Shown piece by piece: positions 17,795 through 26,144 of a stretch of DNA of 64,000 nt; positions within the stretch are counted from its first letter, which is position 1, and each line of letters opens with the position of its first letter. Below the pieces are notes generated by a model, which saw nothing but the letters and a program-made list of their open reading frames with translations, had not been told where the DNA came from and searched no databases. Origin of the DNA: JAKSCF01 sp028279945 (lineage in GTDB: Bacteria > Bacillota > Clostridia > Peptostreptococcales > JAAYPU01); the NCBI GenBank assembly GCA_028279945.1, contig JANQMT010000092.1, forward strand, positions 1 to 64,000, read 5' to 3'. The translations under genes and the position numbers were made by a program.

Positions 17795-18712
17795 TTATTC
17801 ATTATTTTCTACTTCTGCGCCTTTTTCTTTATATTGAATCTTTATTCTGGAGTTTAAATAAACAGCAAGCACAATCATACATCCACTCAGTATATTAAGC
17901 AGCGTGGTAGTTTCATCCAATATGATCCATGCTAAAATAATTGAGAAAAATGGTACAAGATTAATAAATAAATTGGCTTTACTTGGGCCTATTTCTTTAA
18001 TGGCCATTTGCTGAACAAGATAACCTATAACACTGGCGAATATCGCCATGTACAGACTACCGCCCCAAGCTTTAATGGACACTTGTGGAATCAATCCTTC
18101 TCGAGCTGCAAAAGGAAGAATAATGATGGTACAAATCACAAAACAATAAGTCGTTAAAATTAAAGGCGAATATTTTTTTACCATCTTTCTAACCAATATG
18201 GAGTAAATGGCCCAAAGGGTAGTGGCACAGACCATAATCATTTCACCTTTATTAAAATTCAAAGCCAGCAGCTCTTGTAAGTTCCACCCTGTTAGCGTCA
18301 ACACTACACCCATAAATGCCAAGGAAAAAACAGCTATTCTTTGAAGGGTTAAAACTTCTCCCAAAATAAAGGATGCCAAAATCATGGTAATAATGGGATT
18401 GGCAGCCGCTATAATAGATGCATTACCAGCAGTAGTATATTCTACAGCTTTAAAAAACAAAAGATGATACCCTACCATTCCAATTAAACTTAAAAGAAAA
18501 ACAAACAGCATATCCTCTTTTTTTATTAACCAATCTTTCCTTTCTTCTTTTCGCATCATAATAAAAACAATCACTAAAGATGCAAAGAAAAAACGATAAA
18601 AGGTCAGTTGAACAGGTGTCATTTCAGCAATCCCGATTTTAGCCGCTACAAAAGCACCCGCCCAAAACACTGTCGTCACAGTCATTAATAAATAAATTTT
18701 AATAGGTTTCAT
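17795..18712 (-). CDS. EamA/DMT-family transporter
   Basis: 305 residues from the ATG at 18712, which follows GGGGGTG; a longer frame to 18751 adds 13 residues without a ribosome site. It has ten membrane helices in two EamA repeats: TVFWAGAFVAAKIGIAEMTP at the start of the first, and CATTLWAIYSILVRKMVKKYSP opening the second. It is a drug/metabolite exporter with no assignable substrate. Confidence 0.92.
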   Translation of the reverse strand: MKPIKIYLLMTVTTVFWAGAFVAAKIGIAEMTPVQLTFYRFFFASLVIVFIMMRKEERKDWLIKKEDMLFVFLLSLIGMVGYHLLFFKAVEYTTAGNASIIAAANPIITMILASFILGEVLTLQRIAVFSLAFMGVVLTLTGWNLQELLALNFNKGEMIMVCATTLWAIYSILVRKMVKKYSPLILTTYCFVICTIIILPFAAREGLIPQVSIKAWGGSLYMAIFASVIGYLVQQMAIKEIGPSKANLFINLVPFFSIILAWIILDETTTLLNILSGCMIVLAVYLNSRIKIQYKEKGAEVENNE

Positions 18713-18868
18713 TCTGTCACCCCCAAATGTATGTAATCCCAATTTTCTCACCTATTTTTATTTTTTATTCCTTTCAAGGGTTTGATAACCAGCAAAACAA
18801 TTATATACCAACCCAACTACACATTCAATACATTCGGGTACATCAAGGGCATTAAATTAATTGATTTG

Positions 18869-18900
18869 GAAAAAAATAACCACATACAAGTGTGGTTATT
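18869..18900 (-). terminator. Terminator after the hydantoinase operon
   Basis: A perfect 10-bp stem, AATAACCACA and TGTGGTTATT (18875-18900), followed on the minus strand by TTTTTTT, 14 nt past the stop codon of the hydantoinase gene. Confidence 0.9.
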
Positions 18901-18913
18901 TGAATAATTGTCT

Positions 18914-20473
18914 TTATTGATTTATAGCTAAATCTCCGGCTGCTTTTACTTTTATTCTTGTAGCATTGCCTGGATGATATGCCAAAGGCACGTCTTCGAC
19001 TTCTACCACTTCTACTTTATTTGGGTCAGCTCCTCCCCTTATGGCTGTGGCTACAGCTTCTTTTTTAGCTGTTTTCAGGGCTTCATCTCTTGTTATGGCA
19101 TCAAGGGCAAACAGTTTTTCAAAGGTTCCGCTAACTTGAGCAATGGCCGAGCCTATGGCATTGGCAACAGGAAAACTCTCAGGTTTTATAAGCTCCGATA
19201 CGCCTTTTAGGTTATCCTTTACGATGACACCTCCACCCCCTACCAATACAACCGGTACAGCCTCGGAAGACAGCTTCATTTTGTCAATACCTTCTTCAAT
19301 TTTCTCCATCATAATATCCATGGTTGACTTTGCAAATTCCTCAGGTATATGCTCCACCAATGATGGGTCCCCTATATCAGCCATACCCAATCGAACCGCA
19401 ATATCAGAAGCGGTTAAAGTATCTCCTCCAAAGACTAAAGCCTTTTGAGTTAATTGATAACCTACACTATCAGGACCTACTTTTATTGTTTCGTTTTCAG
19501 TCCTTATAATCGTTCCACCACCAAGCCCTATAGCAATAATATCAGGCATCCTAAAATTGGTACGTGCGCCGCCAACATCAGTGGCTAACGAAGATTCTCT
19601 TGGAAATGCATTAACAATAACACCTATATCCGTAGTGGTACCACCCACATCTAATACGATGGCATTTTTCTTTAAACTTAAGAAAGAAGCACCCCTAATG
19701 CTGTTGGTAGGACCACAGGCTACCGTTAAAATGGGAAACTTTTTAGTATACGCTGCATTCATCAGCGTCCCGTCATTTTGACATAAAAACACCTCTGCTC
19801 TATTGACGCCTTCTTTTTTCAACCCTTCTTTAAAACCTTCGGTAACCGTTTCAGCCACCTTCATTAACGCAGAATTTAATATAGTAGCATTCTCTCTTTC
19901 CAAAAGCCCCATACTGGCAACCTCATGAGACATAGAAATTGGAATATCTCCTAATTCTTCTTTGATTATATCTGCAGCCATCTTCTCATGGTCTGATCGA
20001 ACAGGAGAGAAAACACAAGAAATGGCAACAGCCTCAACTTTACCTTTCATTTTATATACTACATCTCTTATTTCAGTTTCGTCAAAAGGTGTTAATTCTC
20101 TGCCATCAAACTCAAATCCCCCTTTGACAATAAAGAAGTTTTCACTCACAACATTTCTTAAATCCTCCGGCCAATCCGCCATAGGCTCTATGGAATGGGT
20201 TGCCGGTGAACCTAACCTTATAATACCTACTTGATTCAATTTTTTTCTTTCTACAATAGCATTGGTACATTGTGTCGTACCCAGCATTGCATATTTAATA
20301 TCATTTTTTTCTATTTTAGATTTTTCCAAGACCGCATGTATTGCTTCAAAGATTCCTGTTGTCACATCTTCTGTTGTCGGCACTTTTACATTTTCAATCA
20401 GCTTTAAATTGTCATCTAAAATAACTGCATCTGTGTTGGTGCCGCCAACATCTACTCCTAATCTATATACCAT
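18914..20473 (-). CDS. Hydantoinase/oxoprolinase family protein (HyuA-like)
   Basis: 519 residues. The N-terminal hydantoinase domain begins YRLGVDVGGTNTDAVIL, an ASKHA-type phosphate-binding loop. The second conserved site, NAIVLDVGGTTTDIGVI, is near residue 265. The family hydrolyses hydantoins or 5-oxoproline, with or without ATP. It overlaps the DUF917 gene by 11 nt, and an NCS1 permease sits upstream, so the operon imports and opens a cyclic amide or nucleobase-like compound. Both phosphate-binding motifs are intact, in contrast with the paralogue at 26145. Confidence 0.93.
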   Translation of the reverse strand: MVYRLGVDVGGTNTDAVILDDNLKLIENVKVPTTEDVTTGIFEAIHAVLEKSKIEKNDIKYAMLGTTQCTNAIVERKKLNQVGIIRLGSPATHSIEPMADWPEDLRNVVSENFFIVKGGFEFDGRELTPFDETEIRDVVYKMKGKVEAVAISCVFSPVRSDHEKMAADIIKEELGDIPISMSHEVASMGLLERENATILNSALMKVAETVTEGFKEGLKKEGVNRAEVFLCQNDGTLMNAAYTKKFPILTVACGPTNSIRGASFLSLKKNAIVLDVGGTTTDIGVIVNAFPRESSLATDVGGARTNFRMPDIIAIGLGGGTIIRTENETIKVGPDSVGYQLTQKALVFGGDTLTASDIAVRLGMADIGDPSLVEHIPEEFAKSTMDIMMEKIEEGIDKMKLSSEAVPVVLVGGGGVIVKDNLKGVSELIKPESFPVANAIGSAIAQVSGTFEKLFALDAITRDEALKTAKKEAVATAIRGGADPNKVEVVEVEDVPLAYHPGNATRIKVKAAGDLAINQ

Positions 20474-21563
20474 CCTGCTTGACTCCTTTCATGCGTTCTT
20501 CAATGGGTAGATAATCCATATCGTAGCCAAAATATCTTGGCCCTACGGTTTCGATACCTTTTTGGGTTCTCCACTTAGGATCACATTTGATGCCAATCAC
20601 CAATACTCGTCTGCCATATTTTAAAGCGTCCGTAGTAATCGGTGTAATATTTTCTATATCTACCAAGCATATTAAGTCTGGTGTGGTAGCCAAAACTTGG
20701 TCATTTTTAATGACTACAAGATTCTCATTTTGAAAGCCTACCTCACAATTTTCACCTTTATATGCTTCCAAACCGTCCAGTTTTACGGTTCCAAAGTTAA
20801 AGCCGCCTTTGGTTTCTCTCAGCACATCTGTAATTTTTCCCCTAAACAATTCATATCCATTAATCTTATCCAAAAGCTGTTTTACCGGCGGAATGTCATA
20901 CCGGTTGGACTGTCTTATGGCCTTTCCGATCTCTTCAGAGTAGGTCATTATATCTCTAATCCCACAAGCCTTGATATCCTTTCCCGTCATAGGATAGATA
21001 CAAATCATAACAGCGCCGCCTTGTGCAACCGTCATGGCTCTGGCAATATTCTCCGACCATTGATTGCTGATAGTATCCAAAACTGCTACATTGCCTTTCT
21101 CATCTGTCACTACCATAGGCCCCGATGTAATACCATGCAAATGATAAGTTACCATTTGTAATTCCGGGAAAGCTCTTCCCATCCCATCTGCATCAATAAT
21201 CGGCACCTGCATTTGAGCTGCCACTGCTAGGGGTAACATTGAATTGACACCGCCTGCTTCAATGGGCATTGTAGCATATATTTTTTTACCAAAGTATTTT
21301 TCCATAGCCTCAAAGCCCCTCTTAAATTCCGATCCATTGGCTATCTTTTCTATCAAAACAGTAGGCGCACCCATCATGGCTGTCGGCACTACAAAGGCAT
21401 CATCCGGCACTTCATCCACATCAATCATTGTCACCGGTCCATGATTCTTAATAGCTTGAAGCGCCATCAATTTACCGACATAAGGATCCCCGCCCCCTCC
21501 GGTTCCTAACAGCGAAGCCCCTAAGGCCATATCTTTTATAGCTTGAGCATCTAGCTTTCGCAT
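20463..21563 (-). CDS. DUF917 family protein
   Basis: 366 residues. DUF917 landmarks are LGASLLGTGGGGDPYVG near 14-30, PIEAGGVNSMLPLAVA near 100, and IIDADGMGRAFPELQMVTYHL near 125. These proteins are nearly always encoded beside hydantoinase/oxoprolinase genes and may form a second subunit; the biochemical role is not settled. Translationally coupled to the HyuA-like gene by an 11-nt overlap. GGAGG precedes the ATG. Confidence 0.92.
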   Translation of the reverse strand: MRKLDAQAIKDMALGASLLGTGGGGDPYVGKLMALQAIKNHGPVTMIDVDEVPDDAFVVPTAMMGAPTVLIEKIANGSEFKRGFEAMEKYFGKKIYATMPIEAGGVNSMLPLAVAAQMQVPIIDADGMGRAFPELQMVTYHLHGITSGPMVVTDEKGNVAVLDTISNQWSENIARAMTVAQGGAVMICIYPMTGKDIKACGIRDIMTYSEEIGKAIRQSNRYDIPPVKQLLDKINGYELFRGKITDVLRETKGGFNFGTVKLDGLEAYKGENCEVGFQNENLVVIKNDQVLATTPDLICLVDIENITPITTDALKYGRRVLVIGIKCDPKWRTQKGIETVGPRYFGYDMDYLPIEERMKGVKQDGI

Positions 21564-21616
21564 ACATTATCCTCCTTTATTAGTACTTATTATTCATACT
21601 GCTGATAATATCTTTA

Positions 21617-21836
21617 GCAATTGAATACAGGTGTATGAATATTTGTTTCTTGTGTTAATTTGGTTAGAAAATTTAGGTGGCAGATAAGGTATAAAAGTCG
21701 TGCACAGACAGGACGTCTGTGAGCAAACTTAAGCCATGGACGGCGATTGTTTGCGGTTAGGCTTTTATACCTTATCTGCTATCAAATTTTCTCCAAATTA
21801 ATGCGAAAACAAATATTTATATGCCTGTATTCAATT
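21617..21836. repeat. 220-bp near-perfect inverted repeat with structured centre (MITE-like or structured RNA)
   Basis: The left arm (about 21617-21699) and the reverse complement of the right arm (about 21752-21836) agree over about 80 bp with a handful of mismatches and one or two indels. Both outer ends read TTGAATACAGG inward and both inner ends read CAGATAAGGTATAAAAG. The 50-bp centre folds into two small hairpins, CAGAC-AGGAC-GTCTG and an arm pair GCAAAC/GTTTGC enclosing GCC-ATGGAC-GGC. It lies between two co-directional genes. No transposase is present. Terminal symmetry and size fit a non-autonomous mobile element. Confidence 0.7.
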
Positions 21837-21864
21837 TCCAACAGCTTTTATAATTAAATACCTA

Positions 21865-23136
21865 TTATTTGTTTTTGTTTGTTACTTTCGTTAGCAGATA
21901 GTACGTAATCATGGATACGACAATTCCATTAATGGGTTGTATCCCTTTATTGACAGCAATAGCAATCCCTGCACCAATCATCCATGATAAAATACCAGCC
22001 ATATTCCATTTTGATTTAACCCCAAAATTATCCGGGTCACCTTTTTTGCACAGCCAATAATCCGCAATCATAACACCCGCAACAGGTGGTAACGCTGACG
22101 TTAAAAGCATTAAGAAATTGACGAAGTAATTGATAATTCCGGCTATAGCGAGAACCGTTCCCAAAACCCCTGCTGCGGCAGTCGTCAATTTTCTTTTAGA
22201 GTCATCCAAATTAAATAAATTGGTTATAGCCAAACCCCCTGAAAATGCGTTAACCGTATTGGTAGTCCAAGTGGCTAAAATTAAAGCGACCAAACCCAAA
22301 GAAGGGACACCCAACTCCGTCAACACCATGGTGATATCATATGTTCCTGAAACCAAGCTCATCAATCCACCCATAGTTATCATGGCAATACCGGCAGGAA
22401 TAACACCCAATACGGAAGATTTAATAACATCTCCCCTATTTTTTGCATATCTGGAATAATCCCCTGCAATTACACCTCCTAATGCAAAAGAACCTACTGT
22501 TAAAGCAACGCCTGACAAGAAACTCATCGGTTGTGCCGGCTGGTAAGTGGCTATAATTTCTGTGCCATGCTTTGCAAAAGATGCATAAACACCATAGATG
22601 GATACCAGTACCAAAGCCGGAACGGCAATATAATTCAGATATTTTAAAGCATTAAACCCATAAATAGCAGTAATTAACATTATCATTCCCCAAATTAATG
22701 ATGACAGCCAAATGGGAATATCCAAACCCAATGAAGCCGACAAAATGCCACTAAAAGCTGATCCGCAAACATTGGCCTGAAAACCAAACCAACCTAAACA
22801 CGCAATACCCAATCCTAAAGATATTATGAGTCTTGAACCACTTTCTCCAAAAGCGCTTGAAGCCGCACTCACAGTAGGTAAGCCTGTATCTGAACCCTGC
22901 ATACCTTGGAAACACATGTACAATACTACAATGGAATAACCTATAGCTCCCGCAAAGAATGCTTGACCAACGGTTAGCCCGGATATTAAAAGACCTCCTA
23001 TCATCAATGACGGTACGCAGATCATAGATCCGATCCAAATTAACGCTATACTTCCCCAAGGCTGCCTTTGGTCCGGCGAAATACTCTTGATGCCGCTTTC
23101 TGACGAGACTTGATTGTTTTGTGTCAATATCCTCAT
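21865..23136 (-). CDS. NCS1-family cytosine/purine/hydantoin permease
   Basis: 423 residues with about 12 membrane helices. It is CodB-like, with QPWGSIALIWIGSMICVPSLMIG near the start, the conserved GLGIACLGWFGFQA in helix 3 and SGDYSRY-type motif IAGDYSRYAKNRGD near 230. It imports nucleobases, allantoin or hydantoins; the downstream DUF917 and hydantoinase genes point to a hydantoin-like substrate. The ATG at 23136 abuts the ribosome site (AAAGGAG), so TTG at 23127, 9 nt from it, may be the true start. Transcribed from the sigma-54 promoter at 23161-23176. Confidence 0.9.
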   Translation of the reverse strand: MRILTQNNQVSSESGIKSISPDQRQPWGSIALIWIGSMICVPSLMIGGLLISGLTVGQAFFAGAIGYSIVVLYMCFQGMQGSDTGLPTVSAASSAFGESGSRLIISLGLGIACLGWFGFQANVCGSAFSGILSASLGLDIPIWLSSLIWGMIMLITAIYGFNALKYLNYIAVPALVLVSIYGVYASFAKHGTEIIATYQPAQPMSFLSGVALTVGSFALGGVIAGDYSRYAKNRGDVIKSSVLGVIPAGIAMITMGGLMSLVSGTYDITMVLTELGVPSLGLVALILATWTTNTVNAFSGGLAITNLFNLDDSKRKLTTAAAGVLGTVLAIAGIINYFVNFLMLLTSALPPVAGVMIADYWLCKKGDPDNFGVKSKWNMAGILSWMIGAGIAIAVNKGIQPINGIVVSMITYYLLTKVTNKNK

Positions 23137-23160
23137 CTCCTTTCATTTTTTTAATTGAAT

Positions 23161-23176
23161 TGCAATTGTTATACCA
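23161..23176 (-). promoter_or_regulatory. Sigma-54 (-24/-12) promoter of the permease operon
   Basis: On the minus strand, TGGTATAACAATTGCA matches the 16-nt sigma-54 consensus TGGCAC-N5-TTGCW with the invariant GG and GC ten bases apart. The start site would be near 23150, just ahead of the ribosome site. A sigma-54 activator gene is divergent, which strongly supports the call. Confidence 0.85.
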
Positions 23177-23319
23177 AAAATTTTTTGCTTTTTTATAATA
23201 AATCTTCTCAATTTGGGATATTTTTTTCTCATTTTAACCATCAATTCAACGTTACCAACAATATTTCTAAAACTTTTTCTCACGTATCATCATTTTTTCT
23301 AAATTTTTCTCAATATTTT

Positions 23320-23333
23320 AACCATATTTGGTT
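23320..23333. promoter_or_regulatory. Candidate upstream activator site
   Basis: The palindrome AACCATATTTGGTT lies about 145 bp upstream of the -24/-12 element, a usual distance for a sigma-54 enhancer site. It also overlaps the probable promoter of the activator gene, suggesting autoregulation. Confidence 0.45.
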
Positions 23334-23390
23334 TTGTTATTGTCATGTGATAAAATGAAAATGAGAATTTTTGTGAAAGGAACATTTTAT

Positions 23391-25010
23391 ATGAAAGCAA
23401 TTTCAACTTCCTCATTTCTAAAACATCTATCCAATGGTTTAAATTGCTGTATTTATCACTTTAATCAAGATCAAACCGTATTTAAAGCCGCGGGTAAAAC
23501 ATTAAAAATCAATGAAAATTTTTATACATTAACCAGATCAAAAAGAAAAAGATTTTTAGAGCGTCTACATCCCGTTATAGAAATGGAAAATAAAACCATT
23601 AATAATAGGTCCATAGATATCCAAGTCATTTATACACCGGTGGAATCTAATCATCATCAAGAGGGACTTATATGGCTGTTTCTTTCAGCATCTCAACACT
23701 TAGATGAAAATTTTATAGCCATGCTTAGAACCTTTTCAGAAATTTTTGGCTTACTGACAAATGTTAAACAAATGGAGGAATCCAATGCCCTATACCGTCA
23801 AACCACTGCTTTTATAGGTAACTTTATGCCAAATGGACTCATGCTCTACGATAAAAATGATGCATTATTATACTGCAATGACACAGCTGAGAAAATGAAT
23901 ATCCAACACATTCATTCCGATCAATTATCCAACAATGAAGTATTGGATATTTCTACCAATGATTTTTATTACGGAAACCAATTAATTGGTAAAATAAATT
24001 ATTCTACAAGTCAAAACGGTTTAGACAGCCATTATGATCGTAAAAATACCATTAAAAGTTTTAATAAAATAATTGGTAAGCATCCAAAGCTTAATAATGT
24101 GCTATCCATTGTCAATCAAGTCGCATTAACGGATGGAACCGTACTCATAAGAGGTGAAAGCGGCACGGGAAAAGAAGAATACGCAAAGCTAATCCATAAT
24201 CTAAGTGACAGAAGAAATCGCCTTTTTGTTGCCTTAAATTGTGCAGCAATACCCGAAAATCTTTTGGAAAGTGAACTGTTTGGCTATGAAGCCGGCTCTT
24301 TTACAGGTGCAAAAAAAGAAGGTAAAACAGGTAAATTTGAAGTAGCAAATGGCGGTACACTTTTTCTTGACGAGATAGGAGATATGCCTCTATCCATTCA
24401 AGTTAAGCTCTTAAGAGTTCTTCAAGAGCGGTATATAGAGCCCATCGGCAGCAATAAGACCATTCCAATTGACGTTAGAATTATATGCGCAACCCATCAT
24501 GATTTGGAAAATAAAATGGTTAAGGGAGATTTTAGAGAGGATTTATTTTATCGAATCAACGTTATTCCTATTTCCATTCCTTCTTTGAAAAATCGATCTG
24601 ATGATATTGAATTACTGCTGAATTATTATGTAAAGAAATATTGTATTTTACAGAAAAAAGGATTTATGACTTTGTCTCATGATGCCATGAATGCTTTAAC
24701 CCATTATCATTGGCAGGGTAACATACGAGAATTGATTAATGTTGTAGAGTATGGCGTAACCATGTCAAATAAGAGTATCATTGATTTATCCGATCTTCCC
24801 AGCTACATTAATACCAATAAAAATAGTCTCATTGAATTTCAGCCTGAGATTAAGGATCAGTCAGCAGTTAAGCCTTCTAAGGAAGAATTATTCCGCCTTA
24901 TGGATGACTTTGGAAATAACACAGAAGGTAAAAAACAGTTAGCAAAACACTTAAATATCAGTTTGGCCACTTTATATAGAATGATTGCCAAATATAAAAA
25001 AGTACGATAA
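23391..25010 (+). CDS. Sigma-54-dependent transcriptional activator
   Basis: 539 residues from the ATG at 23391, preceded by AAAGGA; a longer frame to 23328 runs through promoter DNA. The N-terminal 190 residues are a sensory region, with a PAS-like segment near 140-200. The AAA+ domain has GESGTGKEEYAKLIH (Walker A), the sigma-54-contacting loop GSFTGAKKEG, GGTLFLDEIGDMP (Walker B) and FREDLFYRINVIPI. The C-terminal Fis-type helix-turn-helix is in KKQLAKHLNISLATLYRMI. It should activate the divergent permease operon and heads a three-gene operon with two divergent homologues of that operon's enzymes. Confidence 0.93.
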   Translation: MKAISTSSFLKHLSNGLNCCIYHFNQDQTVFKAAGKTLKINENFYTLTRSKRKRFLERLHPVIEMENKTINNRSIDIQVIYTPVESNHHQEGLIWLFLSASQHLDENFIAMLRTFSEIFGLLTNVKQMEESNALYRQTTAFIGNFMPNGLMLYDKNDALLYCNDTAEKMNIQHIHSDQLSNNEVLDISTNDFYYGNQLIGKINYSTSQNGLDSHYDRKNTIKSFNKIIGKHPKLNNVLSIVNQVALTDGTVLIRGESGTGKEEYAKLIHNLSDRRNRLFVALNCAAIPENLLESELFGYEAGSFTGAKKEGKTGKFEVANGGTLFLDEIGDMPLSIQVKLLRVLQERYIEPIGSNKTIPIDVRIICATHHDLENKMVKGDFREDLFYRINVIPISIPSLKNRSDDIELLLNYYVKKYCILQKKGFMTLSHDAMNALTHYHWQGNIRELINVVEYGVTMSNKSIIDLSDLPSYINTNKNSLIEFQPEIKDQSAVKPSKEELFRLMDDFGNNTEGKKQLAKHLNISLATLYRMIAKYKKVR

Positions 25011-25031
25011 CTAAAATTGTGAGGTAAGATT

Positions 25032-26132
25032 ATGAAATATATCAATTATGATTGGATAAAGCCCCTATTTTATGGAAGCACCTTTCTGGGTGTTGGCGGT
25101 GGCGGGAAAACCAATAACATTCTTTTATTATGCGAAGAAACTTTCTCTAAAGGTCTTAGGCTTCCGCTTTTAGAGACAAAGGCTTTGAATTCTGAGGAAA
25201 ATTATGGGGCAGTTGGCCTAATTGGATCGCCTGAGGTAATAGATGATTTTTATTGTACCGGACATGAAGCCTTAGAAGCTCTAAAAGCACTTGAACTTGA
25301 AACCGGTTCAAAGATTCAAGGTCTGTTTACATTAGAAGGTGCAGGGGTTAACGTGTTATATCCTATTTTGGTCGCCAGCATTTTGCAAATTCCTTTTATC
25401 GACGGCGATACAATGGGTAGAGCTTTTCCGGAGCTTCAAATGACCACACTGCATCTCAATAGACAACCATTAATCCCTTTTATTCTTGCCAACACCAGCC
25501 AAAAAATATATCACTATTCTGATCTGGATAACTTTTTATTGGATTTAAATATTCGTCAAGACTTAAGTGACTTTAACAACATCGGTTTTTTTGCCTCATC
25601 TCCTTTAAAGGGTGGGCCCTTAAAAAGAATGCTTATCCCTCACACCATATCTTTTGCTTATGACATCGGCAAAGTATTTATGGGATTTTCGACTTATGAG
25701 GATATCTTGAATAACTTAATACATACCACAAAAAACTCAATTTACGGCGCATCAATAGAATTGTTCTCAGGAAAAATTGAAAAAATAGATCATGTCATAC
25801 ACAAAGATTGGCACTCTATTCAACTAAAAGGTATCAAGCATAATAAAGGAGAAAGCTTTCAAATTCTAACTCAAAATGAAAACCTTATTGCTTATAAAAA
25901 TAATGCACTGGCGGCTATGGTACCTGATTTAATTAGTTTGATTAACCTGGATACTTTGCTGCCCATTAGTAACAATGACTTATCTACAGGCATGCAAGTC
26001 GCTGTTATCGGAACCCCTGCACCTCTGGTCTGGAAAACTTCAGATGGTCTCAATATCGTCGGACCCAAATGCTTTGGGTACAAATCAGAGTATAAACCCT
26101 TAGAAGCGTTGTATTTCTCATATTATTATTAG
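25032..26132 (+). CDS. Second DUF917 family protein
   Basis: 366 residues, the same length as the DUF917 protein at 20463 and clearly paralogous. It has GSTFLGVGGGGKTNN near residue 17, TLEGAGVNVLYPILVA near 100 and PFIDGDTMGRAFPELQM near 120. The glycine-rich and acidic motifs are retained, but the rest has diverged considerably. It lies 21 nt after the activator gene and directly abuts the next gene. It may form a sensory pair with the protein at 26145 (inference). Confidence 0.88.
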   Translation: MKYINYDWIKPLFYGSTFLGVGGGGKTNNILLLCEETFSKGLRLPLLETKALNSEENYGAVGLIGSPEVIDDFYCTGHEALEALKALELETGSKIQGLFTLEGAGVNVLYPILVASILQIPFIDGDTMGRAFPELQMTTLHLNRQPLIPFILANTSQKIYHYSDLDNFLLDLNIRQDLSDFNNIGFFASSPLKGGPLKRMLIPHTISFAYDIGKVFMGFSTYEDILNNLIHTTKNSIYGASIELFSGKIEKIDHVIHKDWHSIQLKGIKHNKGESFQILTQNENLIAYKNNALAAMVPDLISLINLDTLLPISNNDLSTGMQVAVIGTPAPLVWKTSDGLNIVGPKCFGYKSEYKPLEALYFSYYY

Positions 26133-26144
26133 GTGGTAATGACT

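Noticed and set aside
21700..21751. CsrA-binding hairpins in the centre of the 220-bp inverted repeat
   Set aside because: The GGA loops lie on the strand opposite to the flanking operon, and no transcript in that direction is supported.
22751..23146. 131-codon frame overlapping the 5' end of the permease gene
   Set aside because: Same-strand frame-shifted shadow of the NCS1 permease. The permease frame has the membrane helices and family motifs.
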